From the NCBI RefSeq assembly GCF_002920575.1, contig NZ_PQSQ01000025.1:16547-80546 (forward strand): a stretch of DNA of 64,000 nucleotides, read 5' to 3'. This stretch comes from Streptomyces sp. Ru73 (GTDB lineage: Bacteria > Actinomycetota > Actinomycetes > Streptomycetales > Streptomycetaceae). Below are positions 8,344 through 17,268 of this stretch, piece by piece (position 1 is the stretch's first letter; the number at the start of each line of letters is the position of its first letter). Both the position numbers and the translations under genes were made by a program. The notes under the pieces were generated by a model, which had not been told where the DNA came from, made no database searches, and saw only the letters and a program-made list of their open reading frames with translations.

Positions 8344-9234
8344 GTGTACCACACCTGGATGCGCTACTTCACGCCGAGCCCGGTCCACCACCGGCTCGGC
8401 CTCGTCTGCCTCGGCGTGGGACTCCAGCACGGCACCCTGCCCGCCGTCGGCCCCCGCACCCTCGACCACCACGTCGCCGTCGTCATCCACGCGGGCAGCG
8501 GCTGGTACGCGGACCCCGACGGCACCCGGCACCCCGTCACCGCCCCCGCCCTCCTCTGGCTCACCCCCGGCGTCCCGCACCACTACGGCGCCGACCCCGA
8601 CAGCGGCTGGGACGAGAGCTTCGTCGACTTCACCGGCCCCGCCGCCACCACCTACACCGAACTCGGCTACATCGAACCCGCCCCCGACCGCCCCCTCGTC
8701 CCCCTCGCCGACACCGCCGCCGCCCGCGCCGCCATCGGCCGCATCGCCCGCGCCGCCCGCCGCGGCAACCCCCTCCTCGAAGTCGAGACCTCCGCCGCCG
8801 TCCACGAACTCCTCGTCGCCCTGCGCCGCGCACGCGCCGACACCGACGCCGACGGCGACCCCGTCCTGCAGGCCCTCGCCCGCGACGCCTTCCTGCCGCT
8901 GTCCGTCGCCGAACACGCGGCGCGCCACGGCATGACCCCCGCCGAACTCCGCACCGCCGTACGCCGCGGCGCCGGCTGCAGCCCCAAGGACTACCTCCTC
9001 GGCATCCGTCTCGGCCGCGCCAAGGAACTCCTCGCCGCCACCGAACTCCCCGTCGCCGCCGTCGCCCGCCGCGTCGGCTACGACGACCCCGCCTACTTCA
9101 GCCGCCTCTTCACCCGCAGAGTCGGCACCGCCCCGGTCCGCTTCCGCCGGCAACAGGGCCGCACGGTCCCCGGCGGCTGGTCCACCCGCATCCCCGACCC
9201 CGACAACCCACCCCTGGTCAACGGCACCGGCTGA
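8344..9234 (+). CDS. AraC-family transcriptional regulator
   Basis: 296 aa, GTG start with CGGAGGAGCC upstream. The N-terminal half is a cupin-type AraC ligand-binding domain (LDHHVAVVIHAGSGWYADPDG, WLTPGVPHHYG at about 40-85). The last 110 residues hold two helix-turn-helix units: LSVAEHAARHGMTPAELRTAVRRGAG and LPVAAVARRVGYDDPAYFSRLFTRRVG followed by APVRFRR, the usual end of the AraC DNA-binding domain. It is transcribed away from the GH35 beta-galactosidase, and its probable role is control of that gene in response to a sugar. Confidence 0.88.
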   Translation: MYHTWMRYFTPSPVHHRLGLVCLGVGLQHGTLPAVGPRTLDHHVAVVIHAGSGWYADPDGTRHPVTAPALLWLTPGVPHHYGADPDSGWDESFVDFTGPAATTYTELGYIEPAPDRPLVPLADTAAARAAIGRIARAARRGNPLLEVETSAAVHELLVALRRARADTDADGDPVLQALARDAFLPLSVAEHAARHGMTPAELRTAVRRGAGCSPKDYLLGIRLGRAKELLAATELPVAAVARRVGYDDPAYFSRLFTRRVGTAPVRFRRQQGRTVPGGWSTRIPDPDNPPLVNGTG

Positions 9235-9387
9235 GCGACATCCGCACGCTGCGCACCGCCCGCCGCCTCATGGCCGTCGTCTGGCTCTTTCTCCTCCAGG
9301 GGGACGCGCGGGCCGAACAGCCCCGTAACCCGCCGGGCACCCTCTCCCGCCAGGCAGTGCGGGTGCGGGAACGGCTGGCATGACGGA

Positions 9388-9423
9388 CGGTACGGCTCCC
9401 TCCGTGCGGTGGGAGCCGTACCG
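9388..9423. terminator. Bidirectional terminator hairpin
   Basis: A perfect 13-bp stem, CGGTACGGCTCCC (9388-9400) with its reverse complement at 9411-9423, and a 10-base loop lie between the convergent araC-type and MFS genes. Confidence 0.85.
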
Positions 9424-9458
9424 GTGTGCCGCCGACGCCGGCGCCGGGCCCGCGTCCC

Positions 9459-10931
9459 TCAGGGGGACACCTCTTCGAGCGGCCGGTCGGTGGTCTCCTC
9501 GGCGAAGAACGCCGCGGCCAGCGCGCCCACGAGGGCGACCCCGCCCAGCGTGACGAAGACGGCCGAGACCTGCCCGCCGCCCGCGTAGATCGCACCGACC
9601 AGCAGCGGGCCGAGGATCACCCCGAGCCGGTTCAGCGCGCCGCCGACGCTGCAGCCCAGCGCCCGCATCCGGGTCGGATACAGCTCCGGCGTGTACAGGT
9701 ACAGGCAGATGTTCGAGCCGAAGAAGCAGACCGCCGCGAGCGAGGTCCACACCAGTACCTGCACGGGCGTACGCGCACCCAGCGCGGCCAGCACGATCAG
9801 CAGCGCCGCCGCCCCGCCGAGGAAGAACGCGAACACCTTCCGCCGCCCGATCCGGTCGACCGTCAGCGCCACCAGCAGACACCCGAGGAAACCGGCGACC
9901 GAGGTGACGGTGGAGTACAGCAGCGCGTCGGACAGCGACAGCCCGTACTGCTTGCCGTAGATCGTCGGCAGCCAGGACGTAATGCCGTAATTGACGAAAT
10001 AGCCGGTGAACCAGAGCGTCCCGATCACCAGCGTCCGGCGGCGGTACCGACCCGTGAACAGCCCCCTGACGCCGGTGGCGGCGGCTTCGGCCGGCGTGGC
10101 GGGCCGGGCAGGCGCCGTGGGCGTGAGCGTGGTCGTCGGCGTGGCGGAAGCCGACGCGGTCACGGCCGCTTCCGGCGTCGCCCCCGCCGCGGCACCGACC
10201 GGCGGCAGCGGAGCCCCGGTCGCCGCCACGACCTTGGCCTCGATCAGCTCCATCGTCGCCGCGGCCTCCTGCAGCCGGCCGCGGTCGGCGAGCCACCGCG
10301 GCGACTCCGGAACGGCGCGCTGCACGAGGATGCACAGCAACCCCGGTACGGCCGCCACCACGTACATCCAGCGCCAGCCCAGCGCCGGCACGACCCACGC
10401 CGCGACCAGCGCGCCGATGGTGAGCCCCGCGGGAAAGACCAGCTCGTACAGCAGTACGAACCGACCCCGCTTGAAGCTGCGGGTGATCTCGCTGATGAAC
10501 GTCGCGGCGACCGGCACCTCACCGCCGATCGCCAGCCCCTGCACGAAGCGCAGCGCCATGAAGGGCGGCGCCGAAGGGCTCGCGGCCAGGGCGAGCGAGG
10601 CCAGCCCGGACACGCCGATGCAGATCGCGATGATCTTCACGCGCCCGATGCGGTCCGCCATCCGCCCCGAGAAGAGCGCGCCGATGAGCATGCCCAGGGA
10701 GCCGATGGTGAGTACGGCGGTGACGTCGCCGTCCGTGAGGTGCCACTGCTGCCGCAGCTCGGGCATGGCGTACGCGATCAGCAGCTGGTCGAAGGCTTCG
10801 AAGAAGGTCACCACGCCGATGACGAGGCGGACGGTGACGTGCCAGCGGGACAGGGGGAGACGTTCGAACCGAGCGGCGATACCGGCGCGGAGGGCGTCGG
10901 TGTCACGGCCCGGGGATGCGTCGAGGCTCAT
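9459..10931 (-). CDS. MFS transporter, metabolite/aromatic-acid symporter type
   Basis: 490 aa from the ATG at 10931, which has GGAGG ten bases upstream; the frame is open further but without a ribosome site. Twelve membrane segments are visible. Loop 2-3 carries GRMADRIGRVK and loop 8-9 DRIGRRK, the MFS signatures, and IAYAMPELRQQW in helix 1 and ESPRWL after helix 6 suggest a metabolite:H+ or aromatic acid:H+ symporter. The central cytoplasmic loop is enlarged by about 55 Ala/Thr/Pro-rich residues. It diverges from the aldehyde dehydrogenase gene, and a candidate MarR site lies 131 bases upstream, so it may import the substrate of the cluster to its right. Confidence 0.82.
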   Translation of the reverse strand: MSLDASPGRDTDALRAGIAARFERLPLSRWHVTVRLVIGVVTFFEAFDQLLIAYAMPELRQQWHLTDGDVTAVLTIGSLGMLIGALFSGRMADRIGRVKIIAICIGVSGLASLALAASPSAPPFMALRFVQGLAIGGEVPVAATFISEITRSFKRGRFVLLYELVFPAGLTIGALVAAWVVPALGWRWMYVVAAVPGLLCILVQRAVPESPRWLADRGRLQEAAATMELIEAKVVAATGAPLPPVGAAAGATPEAAVTASASATPTTTLTPTAPARPATPAEAAATGVRGLFTGRYRRRTLVIGTLWFTGYFVNYGITSWLPTIYGKQYGLSLSDALLYSTVTSVAGFLGCLLVALTVDRIGRRKVFAFFLGGAAALLIVLAALGARTPVQVLVWTSLAAVCFFGSNICLYLYTPELYPTRMRALGCSVGGALNRLGVILGPLLVGAIYAGGGQVSAVFVTLGGVALVGALAAAFFAEETTDRPLEEVSP

Positions 10932-11061
10932 CCGGGATTCCTCCAGACCCGCGCAGCACGCGGGCGAGGTACGGGGGAGGGGAGAGGGAAAAGAGGGCGC
11001 TGGATGCCGGCGCGGAGTGCCGGCCGGGAGTTGGGGGAGCTCGTACGTAAGCGCCAAGTGT

Positions 11062-11075
11062 CTTAGGGCTTAAGT
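11062..11075 (+). promoter_or_regulatory. Candidate MarR operator A (divergent promoter)
   Basis: CTTAGGGCTTAAGT, preceded by T, lies in the 452-base gap (10932-11383) between the MFS and aldehyde dehydrogenase genes. It matches the reverse complement of box B (11152-11165) at 12 of 14 positions and shares TCTWAGNNCT with the site upstream of marR. Confidence 0.5.
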
Positions 11076-11151
11076 TCTACCGACTCAAGGGGTGTGGAAG
11101 TCAAGGCCCCGACGCCGCGAAATTTTTCCGCGGCAACCCTTGCGGCCAAAT

Positions 11152-11165
11152 ACTTAAGCACTTAG
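11152..11165 (-). promoter_or_regulatory. Candidate MarR operator B (divergent promoter)
   Basis: ACTTAAGCACTTAG reads on the minus strand as CTAAGTGCTTAAGT. It is the inverted partner of box A, 77 bases away. Apart from the two boxes and one AATTTTTCCGCGG stretch the gap holds nothing I recognise. Confidence 0.5.
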
Positions 11166-11383
11166 ATTTCTGGCGCTGAGAGAAACCGCAGCGCCGGCAG
11201 AACCGGAACCCCGCCCCGGCGCCCCGCCCGCACCCCGACGGCCCCGCGCCTCTCCACCGGCCCCACGCCGCCCGCTACGCCACACCACTTCACTCCGCGA
11301 ACGCGCCGACACCACCCACCACCGGCCACCCCGGCCGACCCACCGGCCGAACCCGCGAACCCACCGATGTCCGGGAAGCACCC

Positions 11384-13507
11384 ATGCCTTCGATCCCGCA
11401 CGACCCGCCCACGCAGACACCCTCCCGAACCCCCTCGATGACCACGCCACCGCAGAACCCGGCCACGCCGCCGCAGAGCCCGGTCACGCCGCAGAGCCCG
11501 GTCACGCCGCCGCAGAGCCCGGCGGAGGTATCACCGGTGCCGGTCGACGCCGTGCCGACGCAGGCGGGCGCTTCGTCGAGGCCGGTTGGCGTTTCGACCG
11601 CTCCGGCTGGCGTTTCGTCGAGCCCGGCTGGCGCCTCGCCGACGCCGGTGGATGTGTCGGCGGTGCCGGTGGACGTTTCGGCGGCGGCGGGGGGTGCCTC
11701 GCCGGCTGCGGGGGGTGCCTCGGCGACGGGGGATGCCTCGGCGGCGCCGGTTGACCGCTCGCCGGCGTCGGTCCTGTCGTCGTCATCGGCTGCAGCGTCG
11801 TCGTCGGCCGCAGAGGCGTCGTCGGTCGCAGCGTCGTCGGTCCTGGCGTCGTCATCGTCCCCTGAGCCGACATCGAACCCTGAGCCGTCATTGAACCGTG
11901 AGCCGTCCTCGGCCCCGGTGCCGTCGTCGGGCTCGGTGTCGTCGTCGGGCCCGGCGTCTCCGGAGGGGCCGGTTCGGACGGTTCCCGCCGGGGCCCCGGA
12001 AACGGCCCCGGCCACGCCCCGCCCCACGATCCCCGAGGACGAGATCCTGGTCGCGGGGGAGTGGCGCCCGGGCCGAGGCGACACGATCACCACCATCGAC
12101 CCGGCCACCGGCACCCCCCTCACCACCCTCCGAGCCGCCTCGCTCGCCGACACCGAAGAAGCCGCCGAACGCGCCGCGCAGGCCGCCGCCGACCCGGCCT
12201 GGCGCGACCTGCCACCCCACCGGCGCGCCCGCCTGCTGCACCGCATCGCCGAACTCATCGAAGACGCCGCGGACGACCTCTCCGCGCTCCAGACCGCCGA
12301 CACCGGCAAGTCCCGCACCGAGACACTGGCCCTGGTACACAGCGCAGCCGGCACCTTCCGCTACACCGCCGCCGCCCTGGAGACCGCCGAGGACACCCTC
12401 ACCCCCTCCCGCGGCCCGTACGTCACCATGAGCACCCACGAACCGATCGGCGTCATCGGCGCCATCACCCCGTGGAACTCGCCCATCGCCAGCGACGCCC
12501 AGAAACTGGCCCCGGCTCTTGCCGCGGGCAACGCCGTACTCCTCAAGCCCGCCGAGTGGACCCCGCTGGTCTCCCTCGCCCTCGGCCGCATCATCCACCG
12601 CGCCCTGAGCGAGTACGACCTGCCCACCGGTCTGCTCTCCGTACTCCCCGGCCCCGGCAGGGTGATCGGCGACGCCATCGTCCGCCACCCGGCCGTCGGC
12701 AAGGTCACCTTCACCGGCGGCACCCGCACCGGCCGCACCCTCGCCCACGCCGCCGCCGAGAAGCTGATGCCGGTCAGCCTCGAACTCGGCGGCAAGTCAC
12801 CCACCGTCGTCCTGGAGGACGCCGACCTCGAACAGGCCCTCGCCGGCGTGATGTTCGGGATCTTCTCCTCCAGCGGGCAGAGCTGCATCGCCGGCTCCCG
12901 CCTCTTCATCGCCCGCCCGCTCTACGATCGCTTCCTCACCGAACTCGTCGCCCGTACCCGGAAACTCCGCATTGGACCCGGCACCGACGTCCGCACCCAG
13001 GTCGCGCCCCTGGTCCACCACAAGCACCGGGACGCCGTCGCCGCGTACGTCGACCTCGCCCGCGAGGAAGGCGCCCGCGTCCTGTGCGGCGGCGCCGCCC
13101 CCGAAGGCGAGCAGTACCGCGACGGCGCGTACTACCTGCCCACCGTCCTGGACGGACTGCCCAACTCCGCCCGCACCTGCCAGGAAGAGATCTTCGGCCC
13201 GGTCCTGGTCGCCCTCCCCTTCGACGACGAGGACGACCTGGTCGCCCAGGCCAACGACACGGTCTACGGACTGGCCTGCGGCCTGTGGACCAAGGACGCC
13301 GCCCGGGCCTGGCGCCTCGCCCGCCGCATCGACGCCGGAACCGTCTGGATCAACACGTACAAGCAGTTCAGCATCTCCACCCCCTTCGGAGGCATGAAGG
13401 ACAGCGGCCTCGGCCGCGAAAAGGGCCGCGACGGCATCCGCGCCTACCAACGCCAGAAATCCCTCTACTGGAACACCTCCCCGGAACCCCTGCCTTGGGC
13501 GACCTGA
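11384..13507 (+). CDS. Aldehyde dehydrogenase with long low-complexity N-terminus
   Basis: 707 aa, of which the last 490 or so (from PTIPEDEILVAGEWRPG) form a complete NAD(P)-dependent aldehyde dehydrogenase. Landmarks are GAITPWNSPIA, LLKPAEWTPL, FTGGTRTG, the general-base Glu in LELGGKSP, and the catalytic Cys in SSGQSCIAGSRLF, then EEIFGPV and GGMKDSGLGREKG. The first about 213 residues are made only of Pro, Ser, Ala, Thr, Val and Gly with repeats such as TPPQSPV and PAGVSSSPAG; family members normally begin near the catalytic part. The start codon given is the first ATG of the frame; a start inside the frame near 12000 cannot be excluded. It heads a run of catabolic genes and would oxidise an aldehyde, perhaps the one made by the ThDP enzyme of the cluster. 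Confidence 0.85.
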   Translation: MPSIPHDPPTQTPSRTPSMTTPPQNPATPPQSPVTPQSPVTPPQSPAEVSPVPVDAVPTQAGASSRPVGVSTAPAGVSSSPAGASPTPVDVSAVPVDVSAAAGGASPAAGGASATGDASAAPVDRSPASVLSSSSAAASSSAAEASSVAASSVLASSSSPEPTSNPEPSLNREPSSAPVPSSGSVSSSGPASPEGPVRTVPAGAPETAPATPRPTIPEDEILVAGEWRPGRGDTITTIDPATGTPLTTLRAASLADTEEAAERAAQAAADPAWRDLPPHRRARLLHRIAELIEDAADDLSALQTADTGKSRTETLALVHSAAGTFRYTAAALETAEDTLTPSRGPYVTMSTHEPIGVIGAITPWNSPIASDAQKLAPALAAGNAVLLKPAEWTPLVSLALGRIIHRALSEYDLPTGLLSVLPGPGRVIGDAIVRHPAVGKVTFTGGTRTGRTLAHAAAEKLMPVSLELGGKSPTVVLEDADLEQALAGVMFGIFSSSGQSCIAGSRLFIARPLYDRFLTELVARTRKLRIGPGTDVRTQVAPLVHHKHRDAVAAYVDLAREEGARVLCGGAAPEGEQYRDGAYYLPTVLDGLPNSARTCQEEIFGPVLVALPFDDEDDLVAQANDTVYGLACGLWTKDAARAWRLARRIDAGTVWINTYKQFSISTPFGGMKDSGLGREKGRDGIRAYQRQKSLYWNTSPEPLPWAT

Positions 13508-13841
13508 GGGCCTGCGGTTGAAAGGGCCGGGGGTGCTGGGTCTGGCGGCGGGGAGGTCTTCCGCCTGACGGGCTGGGGTGCTGGTGCCCTCACTTTCCCG
13601 GGGCCCCGCCCCCGCCCCCCACCCACCTCCTCCTCCACCCACCCCGCCACCACCAACCCAGCCCACCCCACCCCCGACCCCTTCCGCGCTCCCTCCCCGC
13701 GCCCACCCAACGACGCAGCCACGCCGAGAGCACGCCCCGCCGTCCAATCACCCCCGTGCCCGCCCGCCGCTTCCACCTCGTCCGCGCCCGCCCACCTCAC
13801 CCACGTCCGCCCGCCGCCCCTCCGTACGACTGGAGACAGCG
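13508..13841. other. C-rich 334-base gap between ALDH and VOC genes
   Basis: No stop codon occurs in the VOC frame from 13578 on, and that stretch would read as Pro-rich repeats, but TGGAG before the ATG at 13842 marks the likely true start. The plus strand is a long C-tract region (13600-13690). No operator or clear terminator was found. Confidence 0.5.
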
Positions 13842-14801
13842 ATGCCCCGCACCCAGCACCACTCTCCGCCTCAGCCGCCCATCGCGCGCCTGCGCTCCCT
13901 GCGGTGCGTCGAACTGTTCACCCCCGCCTTCACCGAGGCCGCCGACTTCTACCAGGAGGTCTGGGGCCTGGAGACCGTCGAGGGCGACCACGGGGCACGC
14001 TGGCTGCGTGGCACCGGCGACGAGCACCACGTCCTCCAGCTGACCCGCGCCGACCGCATCGGCCTCGGCCGGATCGCGTTCGCCGTCGCGACCCCCGCCG
14101 AGGTCGACGAGGCCGCCCGCCGCCTCCTCGCCCGCGGCATCACCACCGTCGCCGGCCCCGGCCCGCTGGACCAGGTGGGCGGTGGCTACGGCCTCCGCTT
14201 CACCGACCCCGAGCACCGGCTCATCGAGATCAGCGCGCACGTCGAGGCCGTCGCCCCCCGGGGCCGGGACGGTGCCGTCCCGGTCGGGGTCACCCATGCC
14301 GTACTGAACACCGCCGACATCGATGCCGCCGTCGCCTTCTACTGCGACGTCCTGGGGCTGCGGGTCTCGGACTGGTCGGAGCACCAGATGGCGTTCCTGC
14401 GCTGCAACGCGGACCACCACTGCATCGCCTTCAACCAGGCCGAGTGGGCCTCCCTCAACCACGTGGCGTACGAGATGAGCTCGGTCGACCACTTCATGCG
14501 CGGTCTGGGCCGACTGCGCCACCACGGCATCACGCCGCAGTGGGGCCCGGGCCGGCACGGTCCCGGCAACAACACCTTCTCCTACTTCACCGACCCTTCC
14601 GGTCTCGTCTGCGAATACACCTCCGAGGTCGCCCAGATCGTCGAGGACGCCTGGATCGCCCGTGTCTGGCGCCGCGTCCCGGAGCTGTCGGATCTGTGGG
14701 GTACCGCGGGACCGCCCTCTCCGGAGATCCGCTCCCACATGGCCGGACAACCCGATCCCGGCCCGCTCGCCCAGCCGGCCCCGCAGGAGATCCCCGCATG
14801 A
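13842..14801 (+). CDS. VOC-family extradiol dioxygenase-like protein
   Basis: 319 aa with two vicinal-oxygen-chelate domains, the layout of type I extradiol ring-cleavage dioxygenases. The N-terminal copy (about 15-135) has lost the metal ligands; the C-terminal copy keeps the His-His-Glu triad as His152 (VTHAVLN), His207 (LNHVAYE) and Glu258 (VCEYTSE). Such enzymes use Fe(II) to open catechol-type rings. TGGAGACAGCG precedes the ATG. Its stop overlaps the start of the next gene (ATGA). An extradiol role fits the alpha/beta hydrolase two genes on, which resembles meta-cleavage product hydrolases. Other VOC activities (glyoxalase-like, hydroxyphenylpyruvate-type) remain possible. Confidence 0.75.
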   Translation: MPRTQHHSPPQPPIARLRSLRCVELFTPAFTEAADFYQEVWGLETVEGDHGARWLRGTGDEHHVLQLTRADRIGLGRIAFAVATPAEVDEAARRLLARGITTVAGPGPLDQVGGGYGLRFTDPEHRLIEISAHVEAVAPRGRDGAVPVGVTHAVLNTADIDAAVAFYCDVLGLRVSDWSEHQMAFLRCNADHHCIAFNQAEWASLNHVAYEMSSVDHFMRGLGRLRHHGITPQWGPGRHGPGNNTFSYFTDPSGLVCEYTSEVAQIVEDAWIARVWRRVPELSDLWGTAGPPSPEIRSHMAGQPDPGPLAQPAPQEIPA

Positions 14802-15820
14802 CCGACCCGACCACCGCGTCGCCGACCACACCGCACGCCGCCACCGCGACCCCCGTTTCGGCCACGGCCGCAACCGTGCCGACCACCGCGACGCCGCCTC
14901 GAGCGACCACCTCCATCGAAACCGTCACCACTTCCGAATCCACCTCTGGACCCACTTGCGGGTCCGTTTCCGCCTCCCTCACCTCTCCCTCCACTAACGT
15001 GACTCCTTCCTCACCGTCCCCTTCCTCGCCCGCTCCTCGCCGGGTCGGCCTCGTCGGCTGGGGTGCCATCGGCCGCGTCGTGGGTACCGCCCTCGCGGAG
15101 GGGGGCGTCCCCGGTGCCGAGCTGGTGTGCATCGTCGACAATCGCGTGCTCGGCGACGCGCCCGCTCCGCAGCTCTCCTTCGAGGAAGCCCTCGACAGCT
15201 GTGACCTGATCGTCGAGGCGGCCGGCCAGAGCGTCGTCCGCGAGTGGGGCGAACGCGTCCTGGGCTCCGGTACCGACCTCCTCATCGCGTCCACCGGCGC
15301 GCTCACCGACGAGGGCCTTGCCGCTGCCCTCCTCGCCGCCGGCCCGGGACGCGTGTACTTCACCGGTGGCGCCGTCGGTGGCCTCGATCTGCTCCAGGCG
15401 GTGCGTGCCATGGGTCCGCTCACGGATGTCACCCTCACCACCACCAAGCTGCCCGGCACGCTGGAACAGCCGTGGATGAGCGAGGACTTGCTGCACCGGA
15501 TGCGTACGGCGTCGGGCCCGGTCGAGGTCATGCGCGGTACCGCCCGTGACGTGCCGGTGAAGTTCCCCAAGTCCACCAACGTCGCCGCGTCCGTCGCGCT
15601 GGCCGTCGGAGATCTGGACGCCGTACGTGTCCATGTCGTCGCCGACCCGGCGGCGCAGCACACCCGCCATGTCATCGAGGCGTCCGGCAGCCACGGTGTC
15701 TACCGCTTCGAGGTGCAGCACCTCCCGGATCCCGGCAACCCCGCCACCAGCCAGGTGGTGCCGTATGCCGTACTGCGCAGCCTGGGTGCGCTGGCCGGGC
15801 GGAGGGGGCAGATCCTGTGA
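14798..15820 (+). CDS. Aspartate-dehydrogenase-domain protein (NadX-like) with N-terminal extension
   Basis: 340 aa. The family domain begins at about residue 81 with RRVGLVGWGAIGRVV, an NAD(P)-binding Rossmann motif, and includes TGGAVGGLDLL, TTTKLPGTLEQPW and VKFPKSTNVAASVALA, the last being the most conserved block of the aspartate dehydrogenase family. True members interconvert aspartate and oxaloacetate/iminoaspartate; in a catabolic cluster the substrate may differ. The first 80 residues are almost only Thr, Ser, Pro and Ala, again a low-complexity tail. Translation is coupled to both neighbours by ATGA and GTGA overlaps. Confidence 0.72.
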   Translation: MTDPTTASPTTPHAATATPVSATAATVPTTATPPRATTSIETVTTSESTSGPTCGSVSASLTSPSTNVTPSSPSPSSPAPRRVGLVGWGAIGRVVGTALAEGGVPGAELVCIVDNRVLGDAPAPQLSFEEALDSCDLIVEAAGQSVVREWGERVLGSGTDLLIASTGALTDEGLAAALLAAGPGRVYFTGGAVGGLDLLQAVRAMGPLTDVTLTTTKLPGTLEQPWMSEDLLHRMRTASGPVEVMRGTARDVPVKFPKSTNVAASVALAVGDLDAVRVHVVADPAAQHTRHVIEASGSHGVYRFEVQHLPDPGNPATSQVVPYAVLRSLGALAGRRGQIL

Positions 15821-16698
15821 CCACCTCGGCGCGCTCCGATCTCACTCCTTCCCCTTCGCCGGCTGAGGCTTCGGCCGTCGCCTCGCCGCCGGTTCCCGCG
15901 CCCTATGACCTTGCGGGCCTTCATGTGGAGGAGGCGGGTGACAGTGGTCCGCTGCTGCTGTGTCTGCATGGGATCGGTTCCTCCTCCACGGCGTTCGCAC
16001 CGCAGCTCGCGACGTTGAGCCGGTATGTGCGGGTGGTGGCCTGGGACGCACCGGGGTACGGCGAGTCGGCCGATCCGGCGGGGCCGTTCACGCTCGACGA
16101 CTTCGCCGACACCGCTGCCGCGCTCATCCGGCAGCGCGGTGGCCGTGCCCATGTGCTCGGGGTGTCCTGGGGCGGGGTGATCGCCTTGCGGCTCGCCGCT
16201 CGTCATCCGGAACTCGTCTCCTCTCTGGTGATCGCCGATTCCAGTGCCGGCTCGGGTACCGATCCGGCGAAGGCCGAGGCGATGCGGGCCCGCGCCGATG
16301 AGCTGGCCGAGGTCGGGGCCCGGGAGTTCGCCGAGCGGCGTGGGCCGCGTCTGGTGTCCGATGCGGCTCCGGACGCGCTCGTCGCGCGGGTGACCGACAC
16401 CATGGCCCGTTCCGTGCGGTTGCCCGGATACCGCCGGGCGGCCGAGTCCATGGCCGCCACCGACCTGCGCATTGCCGACCTCGCCGCCGTCACCGCGCCC
16501 ACGCTCGTGCTGTGCGGGGACCGGGACGAGGTCACCGGGATCGAAGCGAGCCAGATGCTCACAGCAGATCTCCATTCATCCGTGTTCGTGATCGTCAAGG
16601 ACGCCGGTCACCTCGCGAACCAGGAACAGCCCGAGGCCTTCGACGCGTGGGTTCTTGCCCACCTCCGCATCTCAGCAGGAATCGCCGAAGGCTTGTGA
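15817..16698 (+). CDS. Alpha/beta-fold hydrolase
   Basis: 293 aa. The catalytic triad is clear: Ser117 in GVSWGG, Asp237 in GDRDEVT and His265 in DAGHLANQE; the oxyanion region is LCLHGIGSSS. The size and motifs fit C-C hydrolases of meta-cleavage pathways as well as general esterases. The GTG start overlaps the previous stop. Codon use here and in the second half of the preceding gene is visibly looser (codons such as CTT, GTT, CAT, GGT, TAT are frequent) than in the flanking genes, hinting at a different history. Confidence 0.8.
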   Translation: MTTSARSDLTPSPSPAEASAVASPPVPAPYDLAGLHVEEAGDSGPLLLCLHGIGSSSTAFAPQLATLSRYVRVVAWDAPGYGESADPAGPFTLDDFADTAAALIRQRGGRAHVLGVSWGGVIALRLAARHPELVSSLVIADSSAGSGTDPAKAEAMRARADELAEVGAREFAERRGPRLVSDAAPDALVARVTDTMARSVRLPGYRRAAESMAATDLRIADLAAVTAPTLVLCGDRDEVTGIEASQMLTADLHSSVFVIVKDAGHLANQEQPEAFDAWVLAHLRISAGIAEGL

Positions 16699-16720
16699 GG
16701 ACTGTCCACAGCCCTGCCCG

Positions 16721-16733
16721 TTAGTACGACTAA
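16721..16733. promoter_or_regulatory. Inverted repeat TTAGT-N3-ACTAA before the cupin gene
   Basis: TTAGTACGACTAA is a perfect 5-3-5 inverted repeat that shares TTAGTAC with the site upstream of marR. It touches the ribosome site AAAGGA of the cupin gene. A second regulated promoter inside the cluster is possible; chance is not excluded. A TGTCCACA sequence lies just upstream (16703-16710). Confidence 0.4.
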
Positions 16734-16746
16734 AGGACTGATCGCC

Positions 16747-17268
16747 ATGCCCATCACCACCACCGAGTACGACAACGGCGGCGACCTCGCCCGCTACACC
16801 GACTCCCTGATCGCCACCAAGGACTCCCGCGAGCCCGACTGGGACACCCTGGCGTTCCAGGCCAAGGCCGGTGAGCAGTACCGGCGAGCCCAGATCCGGT
16901 ACATCGGCTCGGGTGCCACCGGCAACCACGAGGGCGACAACCGCATCCTGCCGTCCGGCGGCTTCACCTTCTCCAACATGCTGCTGCCGCCCGGCGCCGA
17001 GGGCCCCGAGCACACCCACCACGACGTCGAGGAAGCCTTCTTCGTGCTGGAGGGCAAGGTCAGGGTCGGTATTCACCGCGGCAAGGACGAGGTCGAGTAC
17101 CGCACCCTCGGCTACCGGGACATGATCGTCGTGCCGGCGGGAGTGGCCCGCAGCCTGAAGAACGAGGGCGACACCGACGCGCTCTTCTGCGTCATCATCG
17201 GCACGCAGAAGCCGCAGATCCCCACCTACCCCGAGCACTCGCCGATGCACGGCGTCACCCGCGACTGA
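16747..17268 (+). CDS. Cupin-domain protein
   Basis: 173 aa. A single cupin barrel occupies about residues 75-150: PEHTHHDVEEAFFVLEGKVRV supplies the metal-binding His/His/Glu set and DMIVVPAGVARSLKNEGD the second motif. Some small cupins in aromatic clusters are dioxygenases or isomerases; the activity cannot be told from sequence. AAAGGACTGATCGCC precedes the ATG, and the stop overlaps the next start (TGATG). Confidence 0.75.
   Translation: MPITTTEYDNGGDLARYTDSLIATKDSREPDWDTLAFQAKAGEQYRRAQIRYIGSGATGNHEGDNRILPSGGFTFSNMLLPPGAEGPEHTHHDVEEAFFVLEGKVRVGIHRGKDEVEYRTLGYRDMIVVPAGVARSLKNEGDTDALFCVIIGTQKPQIPTYPEHSPMHGVTRD

Noticed and set aside
7977..8354. Minus-strand frame of 125 codons with ALPYAG/ALPYTG hexapeptide repeats
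   Set aside because: It is the translation of the 18-bp tandem repeat; all frames are open there, it overlaps both divergent starts, and no ribosome site precedes it.
13578..13841. Pro-rich N-terminal extension of the VOC protein
   Set aside because: The frame is open, but the ATG at 13842 has a good ribosome site and the upstream sequence has no coding bias beyond C-richness.
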